From Cyanophora paradoxa (Eukaryota > Glaucocystophyceae > Cyanophorales > Cyanophoraceae), in assembly GCA_004431415.1 (NCBI GenBank), contig QPMI01000439.1, forward strand, positions 372,001 to 436,000: a DNA stretch of 64,000 nucleotides, given 5' to 3'. The position numbers and the translations under genes are program-made. Below the pieces are notes generated by a model. It was not told the origin of the DNA. It saw nothing but the letters and a program-made list of their open reading frames with translations, and ran no database searches. Shown here in pieces: positions 40,990 through 53,596 of this stretch; the first letter of the stretch is position 1; the number at the start of each line of letters is the position of its first letter.

Positions 40990-43560
40990 GATTCGAATGC
41001 GCATGGCCGTATATACGCCTGCGAACCCGCGCCGCCAGCTGCAGCTGCGCATGCAGCTCGCGATCGAGCACCCGCCTCAGCGGGCCGTCGCGATCGCCGT
41101 CGCCCAGGCGGTCGGCCGCGAGCTCGATCGCGACGTCGGCGGCGCCGGCGCCGCGCGGGTCGGCGCCGCTCGGGTTGTTTGCGAAGGCGGCGAGGCCCTC
41201 TGCGAGGCCGCGGGCCGCGCCGTCGGGCCAGGGCCCCCCGAGCCTGAGAACCAGCCTCGCGCCCCGCTGGAGGCACGCCAGCGAGGCCAGCAGCTCTGTC
41301 CGAAGAGATTAGTGCGTTAGCTCTAGATCTGAACGGCTCAAAATTATATAACGTTAAGGCCCATCAAGATTAAGCTCAAGAATCGTCAGAGATCAATTGT
41401 AAGCTACAGTACACGGTTATAAATTATGACGTCAAGCTTAAAGCCCATCAGGCTTAATTATAAGTGTTTGCAAGGGACCGGATCACCGGGAATGTGCCGC
41501 GTATCGAAGCCGGGGAGGCCGTCGTATCCAACGTTGCGCGTCTCGAGATCCAGGGTCAGCACGTTCAGCGTCGGCACGTGAGCGCCACCTGATGGGTCGC
41601 GAGTGATATCGATCACGACGATATCGATATCGCGAGCGATATCGATATATATATCGGTGCGTCGCGGTGATATGTATATGTATTCGATGGATCGCGAGTG
41701 ATATATTTATCGATAACGACGATCGCGATGGATCATGATCATGAGTGATTGATATCGGGAGAGATCATGATATATATATTATCGATTACGACGATGGATC
41801 TGATGCATATGTGCACGTGCAAAGCTCGATCGCAAATTAAACAGCTCACTGCCAAGCCAATGGATGACAGCAGGAGTCAGATGGGACTGTACGACTTCCA
41901 ATCTGCGACGTTTGCCAGAGATGCCAGAATTCGAAATTAACACTATATGCATCCGGAATGCCGATTTGCGAATGATTTTCTACGGCTGCGTGCAGACCTC
42001 GCGAGCCCTCGAAGCGCCCCGATCGCGACGGGCCAGCGGGTCGGCAGAAGGCACTTGTCAAACCTTATATGCAGCTGCGGTGTACATGTACATGTACATG
42101 TGGCGCCTGGCCATGACAAACTGCGATTTAAATTGTGCTCGGAATCGATATCCGCGGGCTTCGCAGCGGCTGCCGCCATGGTCAGGTCTCTAGTAGGCCC
42201 TTCGGAAGACAAGTCGAGCTTCTCAAACTCGAGCACGCCGCTTTGTACGCCCGCGGCCGCCAGCGCGTGCAGCTCAGCCTCCGCGCGACCGACCGTATTG
42301 CAATTGCTGAGTGAGAGCTTCGCGACTCTCTTGAGGGAGGGGAAGGACTCCAACAGAATAGACGCTATGTTCCTGTGATCGTAATCGCCTCCGTATAGCG
42401 ACACGTCGAAGCCCAAGCTCTCGAGCGTGGGGTGCGGCCGGCGCGGTGCAATGTCCAAGTACTGGTCACGAACGGGCACAAATTAAAGCGTCAGTCGGCG
42501 AAGGCGAAGTCATTTAATCTATTAGGGGACAGCCGTCAGCGTCATTATTTCATGCATTTAGGCATTTGATTTAGGCATATAAGCGTTCCGAGCATAGCTT
42601 TCGGTAGCGCGCGCGAATTGCAATTGGAAGCGAGCGGGCGCGTACGTACGTTCAAGAAATTGAATGCTGCGGGCTTCTTTGTCTTTGTGAAGACGTTGAT
42701 TCGCGACACATTGAGCTCGCGAAGGTTTGGGAGGTCGTCGAGATTGATATTTCGCGTGACGAAACCCGACGCATTGTACATGTCCATCTCCTCGTAGGCC
42801 TCGTTCTCCGGCTCCAGCGTGCTGAGCGCCGTCACCGATTTGGGAATGGCGGCGAAGAGCGTCGGGAGAAGCTCATTGGCGCAGTTCAAACTCGAACTCC
42901 TGCTCGAACTTGCATAACTGTAGCCATCTGCGCGCGCGTAGCTTAAAGGCGAGCTCGAGCGGCTTCTGTAAATGTAATCACCTTCGAATTCATCATCGTC
43001 GTCGTCGCTGCAGACGTCCAGAGACGTAAAGAAGAGCTGCAGGTCGAGCTCTTCCACCGCTGCGCAGTGCGGGGACCGCATGATCGCGACCGCCTCGCCG
43101 ACCGACAGGAGGCGGCGCCCGCTGCCGTTCGAGTTCGAATTCGCCGCCATCGCCTCCCGCATAATGGCCACGTCCTGGCCGATGGAAACGAAGGCCGGAT
43201 CCGGATCTGGAATCGCGCAACGCTCGAGGTCCTCCAAAAGATCGCCCATCGCTTCGGTTGGATTTCCCTCGCTTGCCTTCGCGTTCACAAAGAGTCTGCA
43301 TATATAATAATATTAATCACGCGGGAAGTTGAAGCGCCAAAAATGGGCGATCCGTGCGGCAGAGGAATTGGAGCGAACAGTGAGCACCGAAGGGCAAGGG
43401 ACTTGCTAGGTGGCGCCTCCTGCGAAGCCCGCCGCCACGCCCTGCAGGCGGCCGCCGCGCAGCAGCGGTCCTCGGCAGGCAAGAGACCGAAAATGCGCGC
43501 GACGATCTCGGTGGGCACGGTCTCCACGACATCTGAAGTTGATTATAGGTTTTTCGGCGC
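40990..43560 (-). CDS. F-box/leucine-rich-repeat protein (approximate limits)
   Basis: Likely SCF ubiquitin-ligase receptor. The F-box lies at about 43528-43420: ETVPTEIVARIFGLLPAEDR, then CCAAAACRAWRRASQEAP. The next exon (about 43288-42653) holds EDLERCAIPDPDPAFVSIGQ, an acidic DDDDDEFEGDY loop, then LRR-like DDLPNLRELNVSRINVFT. A further exon starting 42459 reads LDIAPRRPHPTLESLGFDVS, then SILLESFPSLKRVAKLSLSN and LEFEKLDLSSEGPTRDL. Plausible later exons at about 41582-41490 (VPTLNVLTLDLETRNVGYDG) and 41310-41000 (LRTELLASLACLQRGARLVL) would extend it. The start codon lies in an unidentified upstream exon because the F-box frame opens after a splice acceptor at 43542. The intron at 41600-41800 is built of GATATC/ATCGAT palindromes. 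Confidence 0.6.
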
Positions 43561-44693
43561 GCGCGCGCGCAAGCAAACGTGGCATTAAAACCCTCGCTGC
43601 GCCAAACGTTCAATTTGTTTTTCGAACCTGCGAATTTCAAGCTTCTGGGACGCTTGGATGCAGATAAATTTATGAGCGACTTGCCGGAGCCTGCACTCGC
43701 AAATTTTAATTCGGATTCCGCGCGAAGAGCGCGAATTCGTGATCAGGTCTACCAATTGCAATCGTGTTGGCTGCTCATGCGTGCGCGCGCACCTTGGCTT
43801 CGCAATTGCGCGGCATCGATGGCTCTCTTCTCGGTCCGAGCGCGCGCGCGTGCGCTGCTCTCAGCCATCCTTCGCGAATATACAGAAGTGAAATAGAGGA
43901 AACGTTTAACTATCGGCATTTCTGACGGGTCGCGATCGCCTTGACTTGTGATCAAAGAGAGGGGAGAAAGGAGAAGCTAGAGAAGGGGGATTTACAATCA
44001 GTCAATATTAAGAATGGCTGACCGGTAATTGCTCACGGTAATACTTGAAGGCTCGGGAACCGCATAAAGATGAGTTCGCATCGGCAGTGATTCGGCACGG
44101 GTTTGCGTTGCATCGTTCTCGCCGAGTCAGGCTTAAATTTGCAAAGTTGAACCGGGCTTTAATTTGCTCAGGCTGAATGGAGAATGTATGCTGAGGCATT
44201 TTATATAATTAATTGTTGAAGTGAAATTAAACATGAGGCGACAGGCGTAGGGGACCTATTCTGGGCGGCAGGGGATCGATTCGGGGGCATTGTGTGTTGC
44301 TGCTGCTGCGCGCTTCTAGATCTGAAGCCCCGGGAGACACCTTAAGCCTTTGAGGCAATTCCATTACTAAGTGCACTACTATCAAGGTAATATAAGCTGT
44401 ATATTTGCCCAATGATCTAATCTGTGAGGCATGAGAATAATGATTATAGCTACGAAATTGAATACTGCGAAACTACTGCGTCGCGGAGATACTGCGAATT
44501 CGAAATTCTGACTGATCATGACTATATATATGTGTGAAAGGGGGTCGTTCCGGCGCTAGATCTGTATCTAGCTACGCCCCCGGCTGTATCGGGCCCTGAG
44601 GCCCGGGGGCACCGAACTCCGGCCTATGCTCGAGGTCCAACGCCGCGGCCAGGGCGGCTATACACAGCTGCGCCTCCGCTATCTCTAGCTACG
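43561..44693. other. Intergenic / upstream of the F-box-LRR gene
   Basis: May contain the missing first exon of the F-box/LRR gene. Otherwise AT-rich with GCGCGC runs (43561-43572, 43780-43855). Nothing else is supported. Confidence 0.45.
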
Positions 44694-47600
44694 CTACGCC
44701 TCCGGCTGCATCGGGAGCGACGTCGACCCATCCTGCCTATGCTCCTCGAGGTCTGGCGCCGCAGCCAGGGCGGCCGCGGGCCGCTCCAGCAGGGCCGCCC
44801 GGAATCCCCAGTCGGCCCCTGCCCGCCGCGCCGCCGCCTCCACACGGCCCCGATCGACGGCGTCCGCCCCGTGCGCTGCAGTCGATCGCATTGTCAGCGC
44901 CGGTGCCGGCGCCTCCGACAAATGGCGACAAGAACGGAGAGAAGGCAGAAGGCAACAATTGGAAGCTTAAGGGACCGGGGGGAGGGCGAGGCGGACCGGC
45001 GAGGAGCTCGGCAAGGCGGTCGAGGGCCATCTCCCGCAGCCCCGGCTGGCCCGTGTCCCCCGCCACCTGCGAATTCGAAGTCCCCTTCAAATCAATTAAC
45101 TTGCGTCTTATAAAGACCTGTTTACTCGTATGCCCCTTGACTCGTACCTTACACAGACCTCTCTAGATCTTAGTTTATAGATCTTAGTTTTAGTTAGTTT
45201 ATCGCGCCGAGAATAACTTATGTAAGGTCCAATTTGGGGCGCACGGCGAAGAGGTCGAGGGCGGGGCCGAGGCGGAGGCCGGCGACGACGGCCGGCTCCC
45301 ATGCCGTCAGCCGCTGCGAACGCTGCGAAGGGCCGGGCGCAGTGAGTCTGATATACGCGGCGAGCTCGATCTTGATTCAGGCATAAAATGGCAGGCGACG
45401 CAGAGGCGGGGGCGGGGCGGGGGCGGGGGCGGGGGCGGGGGCGGGGGCGGGGGCGGGGGCGGGCGCACCCTCCCCCAGGGGGGGTCGAAGTAGGCGTCCC
45501 GCCGGATGCGCCCCGCCTCCCGCTCCGCCTCCGTCAGCTGCCGGGGCTCAATGGTTAAATATATTATGTTTTTGAAGGAAGCTTAAGCTTTGATGTAAGC
45601 TTTAATTTAAGCTTTAGTTTAAGCTGAAGTCAGGCCTCCCGCCCCGCCTTCGTCAGCCGCAGCCGCGGCCGGTGTCAGGGAAATGGCGATGGGGATGCAT
45701 TAAGCGAAGCAATCTTTCTTAGGGAGGGAAGCAGGAATGGCGGGCCGGGCGACTTCGAAGGTCTCGGACCTGCGTCTCGCACATCGCCCCGTTCAGGGAG
45801 AGGATTTCGCCTGCGCCCCAGTGAGCGAGGCGATTATGATCAGCCGAGAAGCCGGTGCAAGGGGCACGCTTCTACCAGGGGCGCCGAAGCGGAAGTGCTG
45901 TAGCTATCAGGGGCGGGAAAGCAAGCTAAGGTTGGAAACAAGACAGAGATAGATTTAGACAGCATTAAAATATTGAGATTAGGTTTGTAGGTTTGCTTCT
46001 AAGAAATAAGCATCTAGAATCGTGATCACGCACCAAAGATGTCGGGGCGGGTGGGCATCGCGAAGAGGCGCCGGCGGACGGCGCGCGGGTCCGCGCACAG
46101 GCGCTCCTCGAAACCCCGGCTCCCCAGCGCCTGCGGCCGCTGTGTGAGGAGACGCGTTCGAATTCGCCGCCCCGTGCGCGCCAGCGCGGTTAAGATACAA
46201 CTATGAACATTATGACGAAGCCGCCGGGCAGAAAGAAAGCTAGCGCTAGCGCTTGAAGCCGACTTAGCCGCCTATATAATAAATCCCACAGTGCGCGCGC
46301 CCGCGGCGCGGTGGGACTCGTCTTAAGAGCAATAAATTAAGAACGGCTATTTAACGCTGTGCGCATGCAAAGATGCAATCACTCGAAAGCAGCGAGAATG
46401 GCTCGCTTGCCTGCCGGACGGCCTCGTTGCCCGCCCGGATGCTGAAGCCGTGCCCTGCGTATGCAGCATTTAATAAGCCATAAGAAGAAGCGAAAAAGCC
46501 ATAAGAAGATGCGATTCGTATATTAACATTCGCTGCATGTCGCGCGGATTTCGCGAAAATCGCGAATTGCGCGCGCGGGAATTTCGCGCGCACGGGCGAG
46601 CAGCTCGGCGAGGCGGTGGCATGCGAAGTCCATGAGCGGCAGCAGCCCCAGGCCGCCCGCCGCCTGCAACGCGTACGTTTGTAATTAGGAGCTCGCATTG
46701 ATGTGGAGCCGTCGTAATGTATCATGATAATTATTCATTATAATTATGTGTTGAGCTAAGCGTGGCTTCATCAAGCGCTCGCCGGCGCCGCGAAAGCCAT
46801 TAATATTGAAGCTACGGTTTCAGACGCGTACGCCCCGCGAAAGCCGCTCTATTCGCGCACCCGCATGAGATCGAGGAGCTCCTTGATGCCGAGTTCGGGG
46901 GCGAAGGAAGGGCCCAGCCAGCGGAGGGCCGCCGCGGGGCCCGACGCCGGCCCCGGCAGGCAGCAGAGCTGTTGCCAGTGCGGTTCGCCAGCCGCCGGGG
47001 GCGACCCGCGGCTGTGCTGCTTCGGGCTTCCCGCCGGCGCCGCTGCGGCCGTCGAAACCTGAGGGGTCCCGGGGGGGCTGGCTCCAGGGCTCGAGCTCGG
47101 ATGCGTGTGCGGCGGGATCTGCACAGCACGGCAGACGCGCAGATAAGTCCGGTTGCAATGGACGCGAGTCAAGCTAAAGTATTAAGACTAATGAGATCTT
47201 TGAAGATAATGAAAGCGAATAATGACGCAGAACTAATGAGACGTCGACTACTGATTATGATGAGACTGGTGCACATCAGAGCGCACCGAGCGCTCGTAGA
47301 CGAGCTTCAGTCTGAGGTACGATGCGACGAGCTCGAAGGTCGGTCCCGAGCGAACGGTCTCAAACAGGGGGCTCCCCTCGCGGATCATAATGTCGAAGCC
47401 TGCTCGCGATCGGCGCTTCAGAACGCATGCACTGCGTGCACCACGTGCACGTGTCCTTTATCAACTCTAAGCGTTCCGATCGCGAGCAGAGCTAGTCCGG
47501 CGAGGCAAGCGTCTAATCCGCACCGTACTCGTCGAACGCAGCGCGGAAGATTCTCATTTCTTCAGCCGCCGTTCGCTCCAGCTGCGCTCATGCCGACTCT

Positions 47601-50600
47601 TTAGTCGAATACAAGCTTAAGAAGAGTGGACACTATAGAAGATTGAAAGTTTTAGAATAAAGAGTGGACGTTATGGGATAAAGATTGGACGTTATAGACG
47701 CTCGCTCCAACTGCGTTATATAATTGTTACAGAATAGAGAGTGGACGTCGACGTGCCTCTTAAGCTTAAGCCCCGCTTATATAAGCTTAAGAATTTAGTC
47801 GAAAATAAGCTTAAGAGCTAATATAAGCTCAGTTGAATATGATCATAATTTCTATGGAATAAAGAGTGGACGTCGACGTGCCTCGATGTCAGCTGCGGCG
47901 CCGTCGACGACGAAGCGGATGGGCGCGGCGCCCCACAGCGCCTCCAGATGCTGCTGCACAGTGGCGGCGGCGGCGGAGGCGGCGGCCGGGATCTGTTGGG
48001 CGACCGAGGCGCCGGCCGGGGCTGCGGCCGCCTCGGCCGCCCTCGCGGACGCTGCGAACGCGGCCGCGCGCTCGCCCAGCATCTGGTCATACACGGTGAT
48101 TTAAACTCAATGTTTCGCAAAGGGGCTTAAGCTTGTAATCAGACTGAAAGCAAACGCAACCGCACCAGCACGATCCTTGAGAACCCCGTCTCCCATCCAG
48201 GCAACGCCGCATCCAAGGCCGCCAGAGCCATTCCCTGCAGCAGATTAAGAGACGCCTCATGCTGAGGGCAAGCTTAGCAAAAGCTAGAGCTAAGCCCCGA
48301 ATCTAAGGGCATCTAGAAGAGTAACAACAACAGATCTAGAGCGGGGCCTAGGCCTGCGCCCGTCTCTCGAGCTCGCGATCGCTCACCCCTGGACTGGGAA
48401 CGCCGGCACAGGCGCTCGCGATCGTACTGGCACCGGCCGGACTCGCAACCGGCGTCGGCGCGGCCGCGGCCGCCGCGAGCTGGGCGCAGAGGTGCTTGAA
48501 GGCTTCTGTGTGGAACTTCGTCCTTAGGAGGGGCTTCTCGCTGCCGCCCAGGAACAGCTTCTCCTCGATTTGCAGGAGAATCTGACCGCGAAGAATTTAC
48601 AATCAATCAATTACTTATCATTGACTTCCAAGCTTAAGCTTTGCAATTGGCGGCGCGACCGAATCGACCGGAGAGAACAGAAACGACGCCTCACGCACCG
48701 ACTTGAGCAGGCGAGCGTGTTCCGGGAAGCCGCCCGACTGGAGCCAGGGGCACGCCTGCCCCGATCGAGATTAGATAAACAGAGATTCTTTCTTATCTTA
48801 CCTAAGAGATTAAAGCAGGCTAACTCCTAAGAGATGTTTAAGTTCTCATCTTATCGGGGACCGGGGGGCGGGGGCGGGGGGGGTCATGCCTTCCCCGACG
48901 CCGATGCCAGGACCGCGAAAGCGACGTCGCTCCCGATCGCGCCGAGCGCCGGGTCGACCCAGTTCTTCAGGAGCGATCCGTTCACTGCGCCAACAATCAC
49001 TTAAATGGAAAGAACCACTTTGCGACACGCGTTCCGAGCTCAGGCTAGCGCTCTAGAGCCTGCGCCTCACGATCACCTAGGGGCGAGGGCAAATGAAATC
49101 CTCGAACGTATAAAACACAGACTTAAATACACTTTAGATCTCGATCCGAGGCCTTACCGAGCGGCGAGAGCAGATCGTCGACGGCGCAGCGTGCCCCGGC
49201 CGCCGATATCGATCCCGCCGATCCCGACGACGTCGCCGTCGATCCCGAAGTCGACATCGGCGTCGGGATCGGCGGGCGGCCGAGCGTGCCAAAGGCCCGC
49301 AGGACCACGCCCAGCAAGCGCCCCACGTGCCCGAAGGGGGCCTGCAGGGCCTGCACGGACGCCGGCGCGGCCCGCAGCTCTGCTGAACTGGAGGCGGGTC
49401 CGGAACCGGAGCCCGAGGCGACGCTGGCGCTGGCGCCTGCTCCGCTTTGGACGGGGGTGCCTCTTTCGATTCTCGTCGTCAGGTTCAGCATATCTGTTCA
49501 ATAAAATATATTAACGAACATAGCACGCGCGATGAAAGTTGCTATGTTGATTGGACTCGAAAGAGATAAATTTAGAGATACCTTCGGCAAAGTGTGGCGG
49601 CAGGCGGGCGCGGTGCTCGTTGAAGGAAGCGATCGCCGCGGCGCTGTAGAGCGCCAGCGCCCGAACGCCCGCTTCCTGGCCACGTTTTAATTAACAGAAC
49701 TTCAGGAAGAAAGAAAGGAAAGGGGAGAGCTTTAATTTGATCTAGAATGAGAAACCCTCATGGGTATAAATGATTTGCGGAAGGTCCCTGGCTGATTACG
49801 TACGATGCACGGGGCCACCACAGCCGCGATGATGTGGCGTCGCAGCTGCGTCTGCCTCCTGTCCTCTGGATGGGCGCTGCAGAAATTCTCCACCGCCTGC
49901 AATATCGAACCAAATGGGAGATTAGTTCCTCGACCATGATCAACTGCCGAGTCCTGTGCTTGCGCTCGCGCGCGTGCCTTTGCGCAGGATTCGACTGCGG
50001 CCTTCAGTTGCGCGATGTCTGCATCCCGGAGGCCGGCAGGCAGCGCCGCCACCAGCGAGCTCAGAAACTCCTGGACCTGCGCGAATATATATATTAATAT
50101 TAGTGCGCAAATCCAAAAGAACCCAGATCAAGCATTCTTTGCGCATGCATAGGTTCGGTCTAGCAACAGTTTCAGCACTCCAGACCTCAACGAGGGCAGC
50201 CATATCCGTATCGGTCAGCGTGGCGCCCGCGCCGGACTTGATGCTCGGCATGTGCTCCGCGGTCAGCGTCGAGCCGGCCCCCGAGCGCCACCAGATCCGC
50301 CCGCGGAGCGCGCGCCCGCACGCCGCGAGCACCGAGTCGCACTGGAGGAAGCTCGCGGCCTGCGAAGCGGTCGTGAGATCCGACTCATGGCTCGTGCGCG
50401 CGCGCGTGCGCCTCGATATCACCTCTGTCAGCTCCCAGACGGACTCCTCCGCCTCAGCCGCCAGAAGGTCTTCGAAGGCTGGGGTCCCATGGGCCTCGCA
50501 CAGCGCCGCGATTCGATCCACACAGCTCGCGCTCAGCTGGCTCGCCGGTAGAGCGATGATAGGGGCCTCGCCAGATGCCGCTGCGGACAGCTTCGGTCAT

Positions 50601-51000
50601 GTGCGGGCCGAAAACCACAATTGCAAGGCGCCGCGCCGACAGTTGGATGAACCATTTGCGAGAGCGGGGTCGGCAAGGAGAGAACTCGCCGCGGCCGCGT
50701 CCCGCAGCGTCTTGCACAGGTCAAACGTAATCTGACCAACCTCTCGCACGCCGAAGCCGCACGCCGCCTCGGATTCGCGCCTCGGGCGCTTGGCGCGCTG
50801 CGTATGCTCGCCGGCGCCCGTGGGGGCGGCGCCGCCGGTCGCCGTCGAGCTCCGTTCCGCGAGGCGAACCAGAACGAGCTGGTCATGCGCGAGGATGCCG
50901 GGCAGCTGCACGGGTGCGCCGCGCGGCTCGGCTGCTGCGGGACGCTTTCCCGTGCTCGTCTGCCCGACGGCCGCGCCCGCGCCGCGCGCCGTGCCCATCA
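44694..51000 (-). CDS. Long helical-repeat protein of unknown function (approximate)
   Basis: I do not recognise the family. Coding blocks in order: about 51000-50650 (start MGTARGAGAAVGQTSTG, basic RAKRPRRES, then ITFDLCKTLRDAAAASSLLA), 50610-50160 (ALCEAHGTPAFEDLLAAEAE, SVWELTEVISRRTR, LTDTDMAALVEVWSAE), 50080-49790 (EFLSSLVAALPAGLRDADIA, AVENFCSAHPEDRRQTQLRR), 49680-49590 (GVRALALYSAAAIASFNEHR), 49490-49160 (Ala/Ser-rich), 48975-48880, 48580-48400, 48240-48180, 48080-47880, about 47010-46860 (LGIKELLDLMRV), 46670-46570 (GLLPLMDFACHRLAELLARA), 46150-46040, about 45090-45000 (LREMALDRLAELL) and a final 44930-44694. The recurring alpha-helical Leu/Ala pattern suggests HEAT/ARM-like repeats. 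It could be two genes. Introns are short and AT-rich. It is divergent from the BTB gene. Confidence 0.4.
45404..45470 (+). repeat. (GGGGGC)n hexanucleotide repeat
   Basis: About ten near-perfect GGGGGC units, one of the clearest G-quadruplex-forming sequences in the window. It lies between coding blocks of the helical-repeat gene and is probably intronic (C-rich in the transcript, since the gene is on the minus strand). Confidence 0.9.
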
Positions 51001-51352
51001 TTGGAAGCTGTCGCGTGTGGGCCAGCGTCTCTGAAGAACAGCTTGCTGAGCCGCGTAGCGTATCGATGCGAGAAATGGAAAAGAGAATGGATGGAGAGCT
51101 CAAGGAGAACTCATGAGGGGAGCTCGAGGGGAGGCCCAGGAGAAAAAAGGAAACTGGAAGAAAACGAAGGGGACTAAAAAAGTAAAGTGGGTGCACGCGA
51201 GCGCTAGCGTGCGCGTGAATTCGAAGGTCTAGAGGAGAGCCGGCGACATTGGGAGCTCGAGGAGATCATTAATATTCGAAGAGCCCTGATCACATGAGAG
51301 GAAACCCCTAGGCGGTTTTATAACCGGCTCACCGCCGGCGCCGCGCGTGTAC
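51001..51352. promoter_or_regulatory. Divergent intergenic/promoter region
   Basis: About 350 bases between the presumed start of the helical-repeat gene and the BTB gene. The 51060-51180 part is A/G-rich on the plus strand. No defined promoter motif is visible. Limits depend on the two start assignments. Confidence 0.35.
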
Positions 51353-53596
51353 ATGCATATGGAGATCAACGAGGACGCCGAGGTGGCGCTGCTCGTCGGC
51401 GAGGGGCGCGAGCGCCTCGCGGCGCGCGCCGCCGTCCTCCGCCGCTCTCCCCTCTTCGCGGCCATGCTCGACGCGCCGATGCGCGAGCGCGCCACGGGGG
51501 AGATCGTCAAGCCGAACTGGTGCGCGCGTCTTCAGCGCGAGAATGTTGACGTCTAATTACAGTGGGCGGATCCGGCGAACTTGAGCGAGCGTCTGCATCT
51601 TCTGCAGGACGCCCGACGCGGCGCGCGCCGTGCTCGAATTCCTGGAGCACGAGAGGACGTCGATTCCGCCCGCGCTCCTCAGCGACGTCTTTGCCGCCGC
51701 GGACGAGGCCCAGGTTTGCTTTGCCAGTTCATATCCATAATCGAATTCAATTTTCAGGGCCAAGTCGAGCTTTCGAATCCTCCATATCGAGTATCGTGAT
51801 TGCGCTTTACTATTAATATTCAGTTTACCTTAATTTAGCTTAAATTTACTAAGTTTCAAAGCCTTGCGCCAGTCTCGCGGTATCGCAGAACTCTCATCAG
51901 CTCTAAATGGAGTGCCTTGTATTCGAATGTGAAACAAATGCAAGACTTATGTAACATCTCTTTCGCTCGAGCTCGACGCGACCGAAATCGATCGCGAGTC
52001 GCCCTTTAATTTCTCTGATCACGTGCGAACGCTCGTCGCGCAGGCGGGCGAGCTCCTGGGGGCGCTCCGCTCGCCGGGCCTCCTGCTCCAGCTCCGGACG
52101 CTCGACGAGCTCGCGGCGTACGCGCGCTTCGCCGACGCGTGCGGCCTTGCCTCGGAGCCCGACCGCGCGAGTCGGAAGCTCGAGATCGAGATCGACCGCG
52201 TCCGCCGCGTCGTCTCGGGGGGCGTCGCCAGCTTTCAGCTGCGGGCAGGAGTGTGCTCGATTTCCACATGCGCGAAATTAATAGGGATACAACGACAATT
52301 CAAGCCCGGATTGCATTCGCTTTTCCCAGGGTTAGATGTCATCATTCCTTCGACGGATCGAAGTGCAGGCTCGCTTGCGTTAACGTTATTATTAAACCAG
52401 TCGAATTTAGTTCGTAGCCATAGATCTAGAGAATTTCTGATAGCGCTCAGTTGTCTTCTCTAATTTTGATCTGATAATCGTGATCCCCCGCAGATGATGG
52501 ACTGCTCACTCTGGAATCCGAATGCGCCGCATTACGAGCATCAACCGATTGCGAAACGGCGTATCGAATCCACATCGTGGAGTCGCCGGTTGCTCAGTGC
52601 GAAGAATGCGAAGGATCCGCGACGTCGATGTGCTTGAGCTCGAACTCGAAATCGAGTCCCGACTGCAGCACGAAGCTTGTGGATATATTAGTGCCGAAAG
52701 ACGCCGCCGCCCAGGCGCTCGAAGGTATCTTCGCGGCTCTGCACGCGCAGCTGCAGCCGCCGGCGCCGACCTCCGGAGTGAGCTCGCCACGGCAGCCCGA
52801 GGTGAGTGAGTGAGTGAGTGAGTTAGCTGCGTGATGTTAAGAGTTAATAAATATAAAGAACACCGATCGCGAGTGCAAGAAAGGCGTGCAGTGCAATTGC
52901 CCGACAGGCCTAGGGCAGAGTCTTGACTCTAGATCTACAGCTGTAGCCTCATTTAAGCCACATTCCGCTATTTTTCTCTGCTGACCCCGAGAGCTGAGCT
53001 CGCCACGGCAGCGCGAGGGAGCTCGTATTTCGTGGAGTTCTCTGTCTTCTCCTTCGAATTCTTCCTCGAATTCTCCTTCTTCGTCACTGCGCGTCGCGAT
53101 TTCGACGGCCCAAACTCCCAGTACTAGCCCCCGCCACAAAAGCCCTGGCTACCTTCTCTCTGGCGATATCGATGGCTGTCGTCTCCCCGCTGACGGCGAT
53201 ATCGATACCGATCTCGAGGGCGGATCCATATGGTCGATGGAAGGGTCGCTCTCGGCCCTCCGAAGAGTGCTCGAGTGGCTGTCGAGCTCGACCCGCAGGC
53301 GTCTGGTCGTGCCGGCCGCGGCCACAGCTAAGCAAGGCTGTACTACAATCAGCAGCACCGACCGCTGCTCGCTGCGGCTGGCGGCGCCGACGCGGGGCAC
53401 GCTGCGCGCGCTCCTCCACACGCAGCGCTCCTTCGGCTTCGACGCCCGCGCCAACGCCGTCCTCCTCGTCCGCCCCGCGGCCGAGATGCTGGGCGCCCTG
53501 GCGGCCCTCGAGGCGCCCCCGGCCTCGGCCCCCTTCGAATTCGACTCCTGGAGCGTCCGGCTCCTCTCGTACCCCCCGGAGCCGCAGCGCGTCTGA
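51353..53596 (+). CDS. BTB/POZ-domain protein (3' half of model approximate)
   Basis: BTB domains mediate dimerisation and cullin-3 binding; role here unknown. Exon 1 (51353-51519) begins with two nearby ATGs and reads MEINEDAEVALLVGEGRERL, AARAAVLRRSPLFAAMLDAP, MRERATGEIVKPNW. Exon 2 (51608-51713) completes the domain: TPDAARAVLEFLEHERTSIP, PALLSDVFAAADEAQ, in correct phase. Exon 3 from 52044: AGELLGALRSPGLLLQLRTL, DELAAYARFADACGL. Later blocks at about 52494-52580 (MMDCSLWNPNAPHYEHQPIA), 52680-52800 (ILVPKDAAAQALEGIFAALH) and 53350-53596 (SLRLAAPTRGTLRALLHTQR, ending SYPPEPQRV) are likely exons, but their joins are not all proven. The intron after 52800 begins with a (GTGA)n run and holds a dispersed repeat shared with the synthetase gene. 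Confidence 0.65.
52823..52985 (+). repeat. Dispersed repeat in BTB gene intron
   Basis: Matches the repeat at 23920-24110 in word order: 'agagttaataaa', CGAGTGCAAG, AGGCGTGCAG, 'aggcctagggcagagtct', 'gactct', 'ttaagccacatt'. It lacks the (AAGC)n expansion. In both genes it sits near the 5' end of an intron on the coding strand. Confidence 0.7.
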
